A program made the translations under genes and the position numbers. 64,000 bases of DNA, taken from the NCBI RefSeq assembly GCF_013112485.1, contig NZ_JABFHG010000001.1, positions 310,001-374,000 on the forward strand, in the 5' to 3' direction. The DNA comes from Roseicella sp. DB1501. GTDB lineage: Bacteria > Pseudomonadota > Alphaproteobacteria > Acetobacterales > Acetobacteraceae. The notes under the pieces are model-generated. The model was not told where the DNA came from and made no database searches. It was given only the letters and a program-made list of their open reading frames with translations. Positions 8,697 through 16,864 of this stretch are shown here, piece after piece (positions within the stretch are counted from its first letter, which is position 1; each line of letters starts with the position of its first letter).

Positions 8697-9055
8697 AGCG
8701 GAGGCTCCGTTATGCTGCCAATCGTCCGGGCTGCAGGAGGTGCTGCCGACCGACACGCCACAGCGTACGCGCGCGGGGCGGATCGGTTGCGCGTCTGGAT
8801 TTGCCTGCCCGGATCGCGCATCGCGGCTTCGAAGCTTCTCATTGTCGCAGCAGGCTTTGAAGTAGCGCGGCCTGCGAAGCGGATCGCGCCGCGTTCACGT
8901 TGCGTTGTGTCGCAACATCGAGGTGCTGGTATGTCAGTTGTGCCGCGCGGCGCTCGGGAACTATGTTGCTGTCAGGCTGTTTCGCCTGCCGGCACGGGGG
9001 AGTGTCATGATGGGGATGAGGGCATGATTGCGGAACGTCATGCTGCAGCAACGGG
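8697..9055. promoter_or_regulatory. Divergent promoter region between the two sugar operons
   Basis: This roughly 360-base gap separates the first genes of the minus and plus operons, so both promoters must lie here or close by. It is visibly less GC-rich than its surroundings. A small inverted repeat GTTGCG-TTGTGT-CGCAAC sits at 8899-8916 and a second, CAGGC-TGTTTC-GCCTG, lies near 8973-8988. Either could be an operator. No clear sigma-70 pair could be assigned by eye. Confidence 0.5.
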
Positions 9056-10177
9056 ATGTTCAGCGTGCCCCTGCTGCGTCTTCCTCGGGACGGCGGCGTG
9101 AGCCGCAGAAAAGTTCGTGTCGCCTTGGTCGGCGTCGGCAACTGCGCGTCTTCCTTCGTGCAGGGACTCACGCATTACGCTGATGCTGCCGCCAACGAGC
9201 CCGTGCCCGGCCTGATGAATGTCGAACTGGGCGGCTACCATGTCAGCGACATCGAACTCGCCGCTGCCTTCGACGTGAACGCCTCGAAGGTCGGCTGTGA
9301 CCTGTCCGAGGCGATCCTCGCCGAGCCGAACAACACCCAGGTCTTCGCCGAGGTGCCGCGCAGCGGCGTCATCGTGCAGCGCGGCCCGACGCTGGACGGC
9401 ATCGGCCGCTATCTGAGCAACCGGGTCACCGAATCGGACGCGCCCATCGTCGATGTCGCGGCGGCGCTGGAGCGTTCGCGCGCCGATGTCCTCGTCTCCT
9501 ACCTGCCGGTCGGATCGCAACGCGCCTCCGAATGGTATGCGGAGCAGGCGCTGAAGGCCGGCTGTGCCTATGTGAACTGCATCCCGGTCTTTCTCGCCTC
9601 CAGCCCGGACTGGCACGCGCGCTTCGAGACGCGCGGCCTGCCCATCATCGGCGACGACATCAAGAGCCAGGTCGGCGCCACCATCATCCACCGCGTGCTG
9701 GCCAACCTGTTCCGCGAGCGCGGCGTGCGGCTCGACCGGACCTACCAGCTCAATTTCGGTGGCAACGCCGATTTCCTCAACATGCTGGAGCGCGAGCGGC
9801 TGGAATCGAAGAAGCTGTCCAAGACCCGGGCAGTGACCAGCGAGCTCGACGTGCCGCTGCCTGCCGAGGACGTGCATATCGGCCCGAGCGACCACGTGCC
9901 CTGGCTGGCCGATCGCAAATGGGCGCAGATCCGGCTGGAGGGCACGGGCTTCGGCGGCCTGCCGCTGAATGTCGAGCTGAAGCTGGAGGTCTGGGATTCG
10001 CCCAACTCCGCCGGCGTCGTCATCGATGCCGTCCGCTGCGCCAAGCTGGCGCTGGACCGCGGCATTGGCGGCGCGCTGGTCGGGCCGTCCAGCTACTTCA
10101 TGAAGTCGCCGCCGCAGCAATTCCACGACGGCGAGGCGCGTGAGCGGACACTGCGCTTCGTGGCGGGCGAGGGGTGA
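9056..10177 (+). CDS. ino1: Inositol-3-phosphate synthase
   Basis: The enzyme converts glucose 6-phosphate to 1L-myo-inositol 3-phosphate with NAD in the cytoplasm. The 373-aa protein has the NAD-binding segment [16 protein letters not shown] near residues 22-37, the [16 protein letters not shown] active-site stretch, and the [11 protein letters not shown] segment, all diagnostic of the short bacterial/archaeal inositol synthase type. The start at ATG 9056 gives a slightly long N-terminus; a GTG at 9101 just before [11 protein letters not shown] is also plausible. It opens the plus-strand operon and is followed 9 bases later by a phosphatase, so the cluster can make free or activated inositol. 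Confidence 0.9.
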   Translation: MFSVPLLRLPRDGGVSRRKVRVALVGVGNCASSFVQGLTHYADAAANEPVPGLMNVELGGYHVSDIELAAAFDVNASKVGCDLSEAILAEPNNTQVFAEVPRSGVIVQRGPTLDGIGRYLSNRVTESDAPIVDVAAALERSRADVLVSYLPVGSQRASEWYAEQALKAGCAYVNCIPVFLASSPDWHARFETRGLPIIGDDIKSQVGATIIHRVLANLFRERGVRLDRTYQLNFGGNADFLNMLERERLESKKLSKTRAVTSELDVPLPAEDVHIGPSDHVPWLADRKWAQIRLEGTGFGGLPLNVELKLEVWDSPNSAGVVIDAVRCAKLALDRGIGGALVGPSSYFMKSPPQQFHDGEARERTLRFVAGEG

Positions 10178-10186
10178 GGCGCGACC

Positions 10187-10798
10187 TTGGCCGCCACCGT
10201 CTTCCTGGTCCGCCACGCCGTGCATGACCGGGTGGACCATATCCTGTGCGGCCGCATGCCCGGCGTGCGGCTGGGCGAGGCGGGGCGCGCCCAGGCCGCG
10301 GCGCTCGCCGCGCGGCTGGCGACGCAGCGGATCGGGGCAGTCCATGCCAGCCCGCTGGAGCGGGCGCAGGAGACAGCGGCGCCGCTCGCCGCGCGGCTCG
10401 GCCTGCCGCTCCGCACCGAGGCCGCCTTCGCCGAGATCGATGTCGGCGAATGGACCGGCGTCGCCTTCGTTGCCCTGGCGGCGGACCCGCGCTGGCGGCG
10501 CTGGAACGAGGCACGCGGAACGGCGCGCGCGCCGGGCGGGGAAAGCATGGCCGAGGTGCAGGCGCGCGCCGTAGCGGGCATCGAGGATCTGCGGCGCGCA
10601 ATTCCGGACGGGCGCGTCGCCGTTGTCAGCCATGCCGACGTGATCAAGGCGGCGTTGGCCGCCTTCCTGGGCCTCTCCCTCGATGACATCTGGCGGTTCG
10701 AGATCGCCCCCGCCTCCGTCAGCGCGCTGGCGGTCTGGCCGGGGGGCGGCAAGGTGCTCGGTCTGAACGCGTGCGGCACAGAGGCGGTGACGGCATGA
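10187..10798 (+). CDS. Histidine phosphatase (phosphoglycerate mutase-like) family protein
   Basis: A 203-aa phosphatase of the RHG superfamily. The catalytic motif is LVRHAVHD at residues 7-14 (His phospho-acceptor), with arginine and acid residues in ASPLERAQET and the second histidine in VVSHADVIK. A TTG start at 10187 follows a GGGTGAGG ribosome-binding stretch. The stop overlaps the next gene's ATG. Because it directly follows inositol-3-phosphate synthase, dephosphorylation of inositol phosphate or of a sugar phosphate is a reasonable guess, though family members have very varied substrates. Confidence 0.85.
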   Translation: MAATVFLVRHAVHDRVDHILCGRMPGVRLGEAGRAQAAALAARLATQRIGAVHASPLERAQETAAPLAARLGLPLRTEAAFAEIDVGEWTGVAFVALAADPRWRRWNEARGTARAPGGESMAEVQARAVAGIEDLRRAIPDGRVAVVSHADVIKAALAAFLGLSLDDIWRFEIAPASVSALAVWPGGGKVLGLNACGTEAVTA

Positions 10799-11889
10799 GG
10801 ATCGCTTTCTACGGATCGAGCCTGCTGTCCTCCTACTGGAATGGCGCGGCCACCTATTATCGCGGCCTGCTGCGCGACCTTGCCGGCCGCGGCCATGCGA
10901 TCACTTTCTACGAGCCCGACGCCTTCGACCGGCAGCAGCACCGCGACATGGAGCCGCCGGATTGGGCCGAGGTGCGCGTCTACCCGGCGCGCGAGGAGGC
11001 GATGCGCGCGGTGGCCGAGGAGGCGACGCGGGCCGATGTGGTGGTGAAGGCCAGCGGCGTCGGCGTCTTCGACGAAGCGTTGCTGGAGGGCGTCATGGCC
11101 CGGGCACGGCCGGAGGCGGTGCGGATCTTCTGGGATGTCGACGCGCCGGCGACGCTGGCGGAGATCCGGGACGAGCCGGGGCATCCGCTGCGCCGCGCCC
11201 TGCCCTCGCTCGATCTGGTGCTGACCTATGGCGGCGGCCCGCCGGTGATCGCGGCCTATGAGGCGCTCGGCGCCCGGCGCTGCATTCCCATCTACAACGC
11301 CCTGGATCCGGAGACGCACCACCCCGTGCCGGCCGACCGGCGCTTCGCCGCCGACCTCTCCTTCCTCGGCAACCGTCTGCCGGACCGCGAGGCGCGGGTG
11401 GAGCGATTCTTCCTCGATGCCGCCGCGCGTCTGCCGGAGCGGTCCTTCCTGATCGGCGGCAATGGCTGGCAGGACAAGGCGATGCCGCCCAACGTCCGCC
11501 ATATCGGCCATGTCTACACGCGTGACCACAATGCCTTCAACACGTCGCCGCTCGCGGTGCTGAACATTGCGCGCGACAGCATGGCGAGCACCGGCTACTC
11601 GCCGGCGACGCGGGTCTTCGAGGCGGCAGGGGCCGGCGCCTGCCTTATCACCGATGCCTGGATCGGGCTGGAGCTGTTCCTCAAGGAGGGCGAGGAGGTG
11701 CTCGTCGCCCGCGACGGCGCCGAGGTCGCGGCGCATCTGCGGTCGCTGACCCCGGAGCGGGCGCGGACGATCGGCCAGGCCGCGCGCGCCCGCATCCTGG
11801 ACGGGCACACCTATGCCCGGCGCGGCGCCGAGGTGGATGCGCTGCTGCGCCGCGAACGGGCGCGCCGCCTGCAGGGCAGCGCAGCGTGA
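10795..11889 (+). CDS. CgeB-like glycosyltransferase
   Basis: A 364-aa GT-B type protein. The N-terminal YGSSLLSSYWNGAATYYRG and RGHAITFYEPD resemble the CgeB/DUF3880 N-terminal domain. The middle has a YNALDPETH strand-loop. The C-terminal donor region contains STGYSPATRVFEAAGAGA near 256-273, the conserved glycine-rich part used for nucleotide-sugar binding. ATG 10795 overlaps the phosphatase stop (ATGA) and its own stop overlaps the next paralogue (GTGA), so translation is coupled across all three genes. It is cytoplasmic with no membrane segment. Confidence 0.82.
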   Translation: MRIAFYGSSLLSSYWNGAATYYRGLLRDLAGRGHAITFYEPDAFDRQQHRDMEPPDWAEVRVYPAREEAMRAVAEEATRADVVVKASGVGVFDEALLEGVMARARPEAVRIFWDVDAPATLAEIRDEPGHPLRRALPSLDLVLTYGGGPPVIAAYEALGARRCIPIYNALDPETHHPVPADRRFAADLSFLGNRLPDREARVERFFLDAAARLPERSFLIGGNGWQDKAMPPNVRHIGHVYTRDHNAFNTSPLAVLNIARDSMASTGYSPATRVFEAAGAGACLITDAWIGLELFLKEGEEVLVARDGAEVAAHLRSLTPERARTIGQAARARILDGHTYARRGAEVDALLRRERARRLQGSAA

Positions 11890-12995
11890 CGGGCCCGCCG
11901 CTGCGCTTGGTGGTGCTGGGGCTGAGCCTGTCCTCCTCCTGGGGCAACGGCCATGCCACCACCTACCGCGCCCTGCTGCGCGCCTTCGCCGGGCGCGGGC
12001 ACGAGGTGCTGTTCCTGGAGCGCGACATGCCCTGGTACGCCGCGCAGCGCGACCTCCCTGCCCCCGGTTTCTGCCGCCTGGCGCTGTATCCAGACCTCGC
12101 GGCGCTGGCAGGCTGGCGCGAGGTCATCGCCGCGGCGGATGCGGTGATCGTCGGCTCCTACGTCCCCGAGGGCGTGGTGGTCGGCCGGCTGGTGCAGGAC
12201 TGGGCGCGCGGCGTGACCGCCTTCTACGACATCGACACGCCGGTGACGCTCGGCAAGCTGCGGCGTGGCGACGAGGAGTACCTCTCGCCCGCGCTGATCC
12301 CGGGCTACGACCTGTATCTCTCCTTCACCGGCGGCCCGGTTCTGCGGCGGCTCGAGACGGAGTACGGTTCCCCCGCCGCGCGGCAGCTCTACTGCTCCGT
12401 CGACGTCGAGGCCTATCAGCCGCTGGACCTGCCGCCGCGCTGGGATCTCAGCTATCTCGGCACCTACAGCCCCGACCGCCAGCCGGTGCTGGAGCGGCTG
12501 CTGCTGGAGCCGGCGCGACGCGCCCCCGAATTGCGCTTCGTGGTGGCCGGGCCGCAATACCCGACCGACATTGTTTGGCCCGCAAATGTCGAGCGGCTGG
12601 AGCATGTCCCACCGGCCGGCCATGCCGCCTTCTACGCGCAGAGCCGCTTCACCCTAAACGTCACCCGCGCCGACATGGTCGAGGCGGGCTACAGCCCCAG
12701 CGTGCGGCTGTTCGAGGCGGGGGCCTGCGGCGTGCCGATCATCTCCGATATCTGGGATGGCATCGGGACGCTGCTGGCGCCCGGCAAGGAGATCGTGCTG
12801 GCCGACACGCCCGCAGCGGTGCTCGATGCCCTGCTCGGCCTGCCGGAGCCGCGCCGGCTGGCGATGGCCCGCGCGCTGCGCGCCCGCGTTCTGGCGGAGC
12901 ACACCGCCGAGCATCGGGCCGCGTCGTTGGAGACGTATCTCCGGTCCGTGTCCACCCTTCCCTCCCTCCCCGCTGACGCACAGGTGGTCCGTTGA
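11886..12995 (+). CDS. CgeB-like glycosyltransferase
   Basis: A 369-aa paralogue of the preceding gene. The N-terminus reads LGLSLSSSWGNGHATTYR with RGHEVLFLERD, and the donor site region is MVEAGYSPSVRLFEAGACG. GTG 11886 overlaps the upstream stop and the TGA overlaps a downstream TTG start. Two neighbouring CgeB-like genes plus a third on the other strand suggest that a glycan with at least three to four sugars is built, each by a dedicated enzyme. The family was named after a Bacillus spore-crust protein and is now treated as glycosyltransferases. Confidence 0.82.
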   Translation: MTGPPLRLVVLGLSLSSSWGNGHATTYRALLRAFAGRGHEVLFLERDMPWYAAQRDLPAPGFCRLALYPDLAALAGWREVIAAADAVIVGSYVPEGVVVGRLVQDWARGVTAFYDIDTPVTLGKLRRGDEEYLSPALIPGYDLYLSFTGGPVLRRLETEYGSPAARQLYCSVDVEAYQPLDLPPRWDLSYLGTYSPDRQPVLERLLLEPARRAPELRFVVAGPQYPTDIVWPANVERLEHVPPAGHAAFYAQSRFTLNVTRADMVEAGYSPSVRLFEAGACGVPIISDIWDGIGTLLAPGKEIVLADTPAAVLDALLGLPEPRRLAMARALRARVLAEHTAEHRAASLETYLRSVSTLPSLPADAQVVR

Positions 12996-14008
12996 AGAAC
13001 GGCAAGGCAAGACTCGCCATCGTCGCCGGCGGCGCCGGCTTCCTCGGCTCGCATCTCTGCGACGCGCTTCTCGCCTCGGGGCTGGAGGTCGTCTGCCTGG
13101 ACGATCTCAGCACGGGGCGGCGGGAGAACCTGCGGCATCTCGAGGCGAGACCCGGCTTCCGCTTCGTCGAGGCCAATATCGCGGCGCCGCTGCCCGAGGC
13201 GGTGTCGAGGATGCGAAAGCACCCAGACGCGATCTTCAACCTCGCCTGCGCCGCCTCGCCGCCGCACTACCAGGCGGATCCCGAGCACACCATGCTCACC
13301 TGCGTCATGGGCACGCGCAACCTGCTGCGTCTGGCCGAGGAAACGGGAGCGCGCTTCCTCCAGGCCTCCACCAGCGAGGTCTACGGCGATCCCGACGTCC
13401 ATCCGCAGCGGGAGGACTACTGGGGCCATGTCAACCCGACAGGGCCCCGCGCCTGCTACGACGAGGGCAAGCGCGCGGCGGAAGCGCTGATCTTCGACTT
13501 CCGCCGCGCCCGCCGTGCCGATGTCCGGGTGGCGCGCATCTTCAACACCTATGGGCCGCGCATGCGCGCGGATGACGGGCGGGTGGTGTCCAACGTGATC
13601 TGTCAGGCGCTGGCAGGAGAGGACATCACGGTCTATGGCGATGGCAGCCAGACGCGCTCCTTCTGCTATGTGGACGACCTGGTGGACGGGCTGGCACGGC
13701 TGATGGCCTGCGACACCGATCCTGAGGGCGCGGTCAATCTCGGCAATCCGGTGGAGCTGACCGTGGCCGATCTGGTGACGCGGGTGCTGGCCCTGACCGG
13801 GGCCCGCTCCCGCATCCTGCGACTGCCGCTGCCGACGGACGACCCGCGTCGTCGCCGCCCCGATATCGACCGGGCGCAGGCGCTGCTGGGCTGGCACCCG
13901 CGCGTGCCGCTGGAGGAGGGGCTGCGGGCGACGGTCGCCTGGTTCCGCCGCGAGATTGCGCCGGCGCTGCGCAGCCGGCCGGCGCCACTGGACCTGGAGA
14001 CGGGCTGA
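12992..14008 (+). CDS. UDP-glucuronate decarboxylase (UDP-xylose synthase)-like SDR
   Basis: Extended SDR of 338 aa. It has the nucleotide motif AGGAGFLGSHL near residues 12-22, the CLDDLSTGRRENL segment, TSEVYGDP, and the catalytic Y-x3-K in ACYDEGKRAAE. The last motif is typical of UXS enzymes, which oxidise and decarboxylate UDP-glucuronate to UDP-xylose. The C-terminal RRRPDIDRAQALLGW is also typical. The TTG start at 12992 overlaps the upstream stop (TTGA). A UDP-xylose supply fits with the GH39-like xylosidase homologue in the opposite operon. Confidence 0.88.
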   Translation: MKNGKARLAIVAGGAGFLGSHLCDALLASGLEVVCLDDLSTGRRENLRHLEARPGFRFVEANIAAPLPEAVSRMRKHPDAIFNLACAASPPHYQADPEHTMLTCVMGTRNLLRLAEETGARFLQASTSEVYGDPDVHPQREDYWGHVNPTGPRACYDEGKRAAEALIFDFRRARRADVRVARIFNTYGPRMRADDGRVVSNVICQALAGEDITVYGDGSQTRSFCYVDDLVDGLARLMACDTDPEGAVNLGNPVELTVADLVTRVLALTGARSRILRLPLPTDDPRRRRPDIDRAQALLGWHPRVPLEEGLRATVAWFRREIAPALRSRPAPLDLETG

Positions 14009-14078
14009 GGGCGGAATGGACGGTCCGGGCGGCGCGTTGCCGCCGGCACGGCCGATACTCGCCAGCCATGACCGCTAG

Positions 14079-15869
14079 ATGCTGCTTTACGGCGATACGA
14101 CGCGGCTGGAGGCGACACACCCCAAGCGTATGGCGATGGCCAGGGCGCTGCGGCAGGCTTGGTCCCGGCCGTCGGGGCTGGCCCGCCACACGGCGTTGGT
14201 CGGCGCGCTGATCGAGGCAGGGGAACTGGCCCAGGGAGTCGCAGACGCCGCCTTCGCTGCGGAGGGGCACGATGCCCTTGCCCCGTCCGAGACGGCCATC
14301 ATGGCGCTGCTGCTGCGCCTCGCCGGCGCGGTGCGCGCCTCCTGGGAAAGCGGCTTCCTGCAACTGGCGTCCTGGCCGGCGGCGGAGCTGGCAACGGTCC
14401 TGGCCAGCGCCTTGCCGGAGGCCATCCACACCCGGCAGGCAGAGGGCTTCGCCTTCTATGCCCTGTATCCCGAAGCCTATCTGAATGCCGCCGCCGCCCT
14501 GCCGGCGGAGCCGAGGCGGGTTCGCGTCATCGGCCTGCGCAGCATTGGCACCGTGCTGGCGCCGATGGTCGCGGCGGCGCTCGGCACCGCGGCGTGCTGG
14601 ACGTTGCGACCGACCGGCCATCCCTTTCAGCGGAGGCTCGACCTGGCGCCGGCACTGCGCGCCGCCATCCTCGCCGACCCCGCCGCCCGCTTCGCCCTGG
14701 TGGATGAAGGGCCGGGCCTGTCCGGCAGCAGCTTCGCGGCGGGGCTCGACCTGCTGGAGGGCACAGGCATCCCCGCGGCGCGCATTCATTTGCTGCCCGG
14801 CCATGCGGGGCCGCCCGGCGGCCAGGCGAGCCCGACGCTGCGCGCGCGCTGGCCAGGCCTGCAGCGGCACCCGGCACGGTTCGATGACCTGCTGCACTCG
14901 CCCCGCGCCGAGCATCGGCTGGGCCGCTGGGCCGCGGATCTCCTCGGCGTGGCGGAGGCGCCGCTGCAGGATCTCTCCGGCGGCGCCTGGCGGGCGGCGC
15001 GTGGCCTGCCGCACGCCCAATGGCCGCCCATTCATCCCTATATGGAGCGCCGGAAATTCCTGCTGCGCGCCGAGGGCGGGAGCTGGCGACTGAAATTCGC
15101 CGGGCTGGGCCGGGCCGCGACGGCGCGGCTGCGCCGCGCCCAGCTTCTGCACGTCGCGGGCTTCACGCCCGAGCCGGTGGGCCTCTGCCACGGCTTCCTG
15201 GTCGAGCGGCATATCGAGGACGCGGTTCTTCCGGTGCCCGCCGCCTTGCCGCGGGACCGGCTGGTGGAACGGCTGGGCCGGTATCTCGGCTTTCGCGCGC
15301 GGCATTTTCCCGCCCCGGCCGCGGCGGGCGCCTCGCTCGACAGCCTTTGGCAGATGGCGCGCCACAACGCCTCCATGGTTCTGGGCGAGGCGGAGGCCCG
15401 CCCCCTCGACGCGCTGCGCCCGGCCATCCCCGGGCTGGAACGCCAGCGTCGCCCGGTCTGGACCGACAACCGCATGCATGTCTGGGAATGGTTGCTGCGC
15501 CCGGGAGGCGGCCTGCTGAAGACCGACGCGCTGGACCACGCGGACGCGCATGACCTCGTCGGCTGCCAGGACATCGCCTGGGACATCGTCGGCGCCCGCG
15601 TCGAATGGTCGCTCTCGCCAGCGGAGGCGGAGAGCCTCCGCGCGATCGTCGCGCAGGAGGCCGGCGTTGCGCCCCTGCCGGTCTTGATCGCGTTCCTGAC
15701 GCCCTGCTACCTGGCTTTTCAAATGGGCTACTACAGCATGGCGGCTGATGCGTCAGTCTGTCCACAAGACAAGGCACGCGCCGCCGCCGCCGCTCATTGC
15801 TACGAAGCCAGGCTGCGCAGCGTTCTGTCCTCCAGTCTTTGCGCCACGGCGCTTTGGTACCCTGCTTAG
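14079..15869 (+). CDS. Uncharacterised protein with phosphoribosyltransferase-like and kinase-like regions
   Basis: I do not recognise this 596-aa protein as a named family. Residues about 148-235 contain VRVIGLRSIGTVLAP and ALVDEGPGLSGSSF, resembling the hydrophobic strand and PRPP-binding loop (acidic pair, then G-x-S/T-G-x-S/T) of phosphoribosyltransferases. Residues about 327-345 (FLLRAEGGSWRLKFAGLGR) and 461-510 (TDNRMHVWEWL, then CQDIAWDIVGA) resemble the ATP-lysine strand and catalytic loops of aminoglycoside-phosphotransferase-type kinases. The N-terminal 140 residues are helical and alanine-rich. It lies 70 bases after the UXS gene on the same strand, so it may be the last gene of the cluster, but it could have its own promoter. 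Domain assignments are by eye. Confidence 0.6.
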   Translation: MLLYGDTTRLEATHPKRMAMARALRQAWSRPSGLARHTALVGALIEAGELAQGVADAAFAAEGHDALAPSETAIMALLLRLAGAVRASWESGFLQLASWPAAELATVLASALPEAIHTRQAEGFAFYALYPEAYLNAAAALPAEPRRVRVIGLRSIGTVLAPMVAAALGTAACWTLRPTGHPFQRRLDLAPALRAAILADPAARFALVDEGPGLSGSSFAAGLDLLEGTGIPAARIHLLPGHAGPPGGQASPTLRARWPGLQRHPARFDDLLHSPRAEHRLGRWAADLLGVAEAPLQDLSGGAWRAARGLPHAQWPPIHPYMERRKFLLRAEGGSWRLKFAGLGRAATARLRRAQLLHVAGFTPEPVGLCHGFLVERHIEDAVLPVPAALPRDRLVERLGRYLGFRARHFPAPAAAGASLDSLWQMARHNASMVLGEAEARPLDALRPAIPGLERQRRPVWTDNRMHVWEWLLRPGGGLLKTDALDHADAHDLVGCQDIAWDIVGARVEWSLSPAEAESLRAIVAQEAGVAPLPVLIAFLTPCYLAFQMGYYSMAADASVCPQDKARAAAAAHCYEARLRSVLSSSLCATALWYPA

Positions 15870-15881
15870 GATCGCTCGGCC

Positions 15882-15958
15882 TTTGGACCATGATCCAGGC
15901 CGTTGTTTGATCGCGTGATTGACCCTTTTCGGCGTTTCCACCTCAAGCGATCACGCTC
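15882..15958 (+). repeat. Dispersed palindromic repeat, family 2, copy A
   Basis: Starts about a dozen bases after the preceding stop codon. It has a GGACCATGATCC arm, then GATCGCGTGAT, the loop core GGCGTTTCCACC and the arm GCGATCACGC. GCGTGAT and ATCACGC can pair. Related copies are at 34512-34612 (inverted) and 43238-43378. Confidence 0.7.
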
Positions 15959-16200
15959 CAGCAGGCTGCTGAAAAGCCTGCTGCCGCGCGGGAGTGGAGC
16001 GCCTTTTTCTCCTTGAAGCGCGTCATGCGGGCGGTCATCGGGTGTCACGCCGCTGCGCCAGGCAGCCTGAGCAACCGACCAGCTTGTACGCGGCCATGGC
16101 GAGGGTGAACGGCCAGCCGGCCTTGGGCAGGCCGCGGTGCCGGGCCTTGCGCAGCCCGGTGCGGGTCCTGGCCCAGCCGGACGCCTCCCCGCATGCCACG
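15959..16200 (-). pseudogene. Decayed IS1182/IS5-type transposase C-terminus with IS end
   Basis: On the minus strand, codons ending at 16035 encode GLRKARHRGLPKAGWPFTLA and then MAAYKLVG, which matches the C-terminal tail of DDE transposases of the IS1182/IS5 kind. No intact upstream part (catalytic DDE region) is present. About 50 bases beyond the stop, CAGCAGGCT-GCTGAAA-AGCCTGCTG at 15959-15983 forms a perfect 9-base inverted repeat like the terminal sequences of such elements. The remnant therefore is one end of an old insertion. IS family placement is from memory. Confidence 0.6.
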
Positions 16201-16243
16201 GCAACGGCACCCTGCCCGCGGCTCCTGCCCTTGCAGCCAGCTT

Positions 16244-16278
16244 ATCACCATCCATATACCATCCAGTCAGATGGTGAT
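16244..16278. promoter_or_regulatory. Probable operator/promoter of the RHH gene
   Basis: A locally AT-rich patch contains the perfect inverted repeat ATCACCATC (16244-16252) and GATGGTGAT (16270-16278), with a further half-site ACCATCCA between. It ends 13 bases before the ATG of a ribbon-helix-helix regulator. RHH proteins typically bind such repeated half-sites in their own promoters, so autoregulation is likely. CATATA at 16253-16258 could serve as a -10 element. Confidence 0.6.
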
Positions 16279-16291
16279 GGAGTGATAGCGG

Positions 16292-16714
16292 ATGGCGGGC
16301 AATGTGCATGAGCTCCGGCCCAAAACCGGCAGCGACACCGAGAAGATCACCATCAACCTCGGCTATGTCGATCTCGGCCATATCGACCTGTTGGTCCAGG
16401 ACGGCTTCTACTCGAACCGCACCGACTTCATCCGCACCGCCATCCGCAACCAGATCGAACGGCATGCCGATGCCACCCGGCAGGCGGTCGCCCGGAAAAG
16501 CCTGGATCTCGGGCTGCGGCATTTCAGCCGCGCGGATCTCGAGGCGGCGCGCGCGGCGGAGCAGCGGCTCGACATCCGGGTGCTCGGGCTCGCCAGCATC
16601 GCCGCCGATGTCACGCCGGAGCTCGCCCAGGCGACGATCGCCTCGATCTCCGTCCTGGGCACGCTGCAGGCCAGCGCCGCGGTGAAGGCCGCGCTCGCCG
16701 ACCGAACCCGCTGA
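16292..16714 (+). CDS. Ribbon-helix-helix (CopG-type) transcriptional regulator
   Basis: A 140-aa protein with an N-terminal RHH fold. EKITINLGYVDLGHIDLLV (residues 16-34) gives the beta strand and first helix, and YSNRTDFIRTAIRNQIE gives the second helix. The rest (about 60-140) is helical and may mediate oligomerisation. It is longer than antitoxin-type CopG proteins and no toxin gene follows; the next gene, 150 bases on, encodes a PHB-depolymerase-like esterase. An inverted repeat sits right upstream. A role as repressor of itself and perhaps the esterase gene is inferred. Confidence 0.8.
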   Translation: MAGNVHELRPKTGSDTEKITINLGYVDLGHIDLLVQDGFYSNRTDFIRTAIRNQIERHADATRQAVARKSLDLGLRHFSRADLEAARAAEQRLDIRVLGLASIAADVTPELAQATIASISVLGTLQASAAVKAALADRTR

Positions 16715-16864
16715 CCGGACCAGCCCGGACCGTATTCCGCTGACCGCCGGCAACCGGCGGCACGGCGACCATCCGCTTCCATCACCGGCATCCCAGGCGG
16801 GGATGCCGGCCTGGCTCGCTCGCGACCAGGGCAGGCCCCTACCCGCGCATCGAAAGCAGCAGAC

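Noticed and set aside
15994-16311. Plus-strand open frame of 105 codons
   Set aside because: It is the reverse of the transposase remnant and has no protein-like features.
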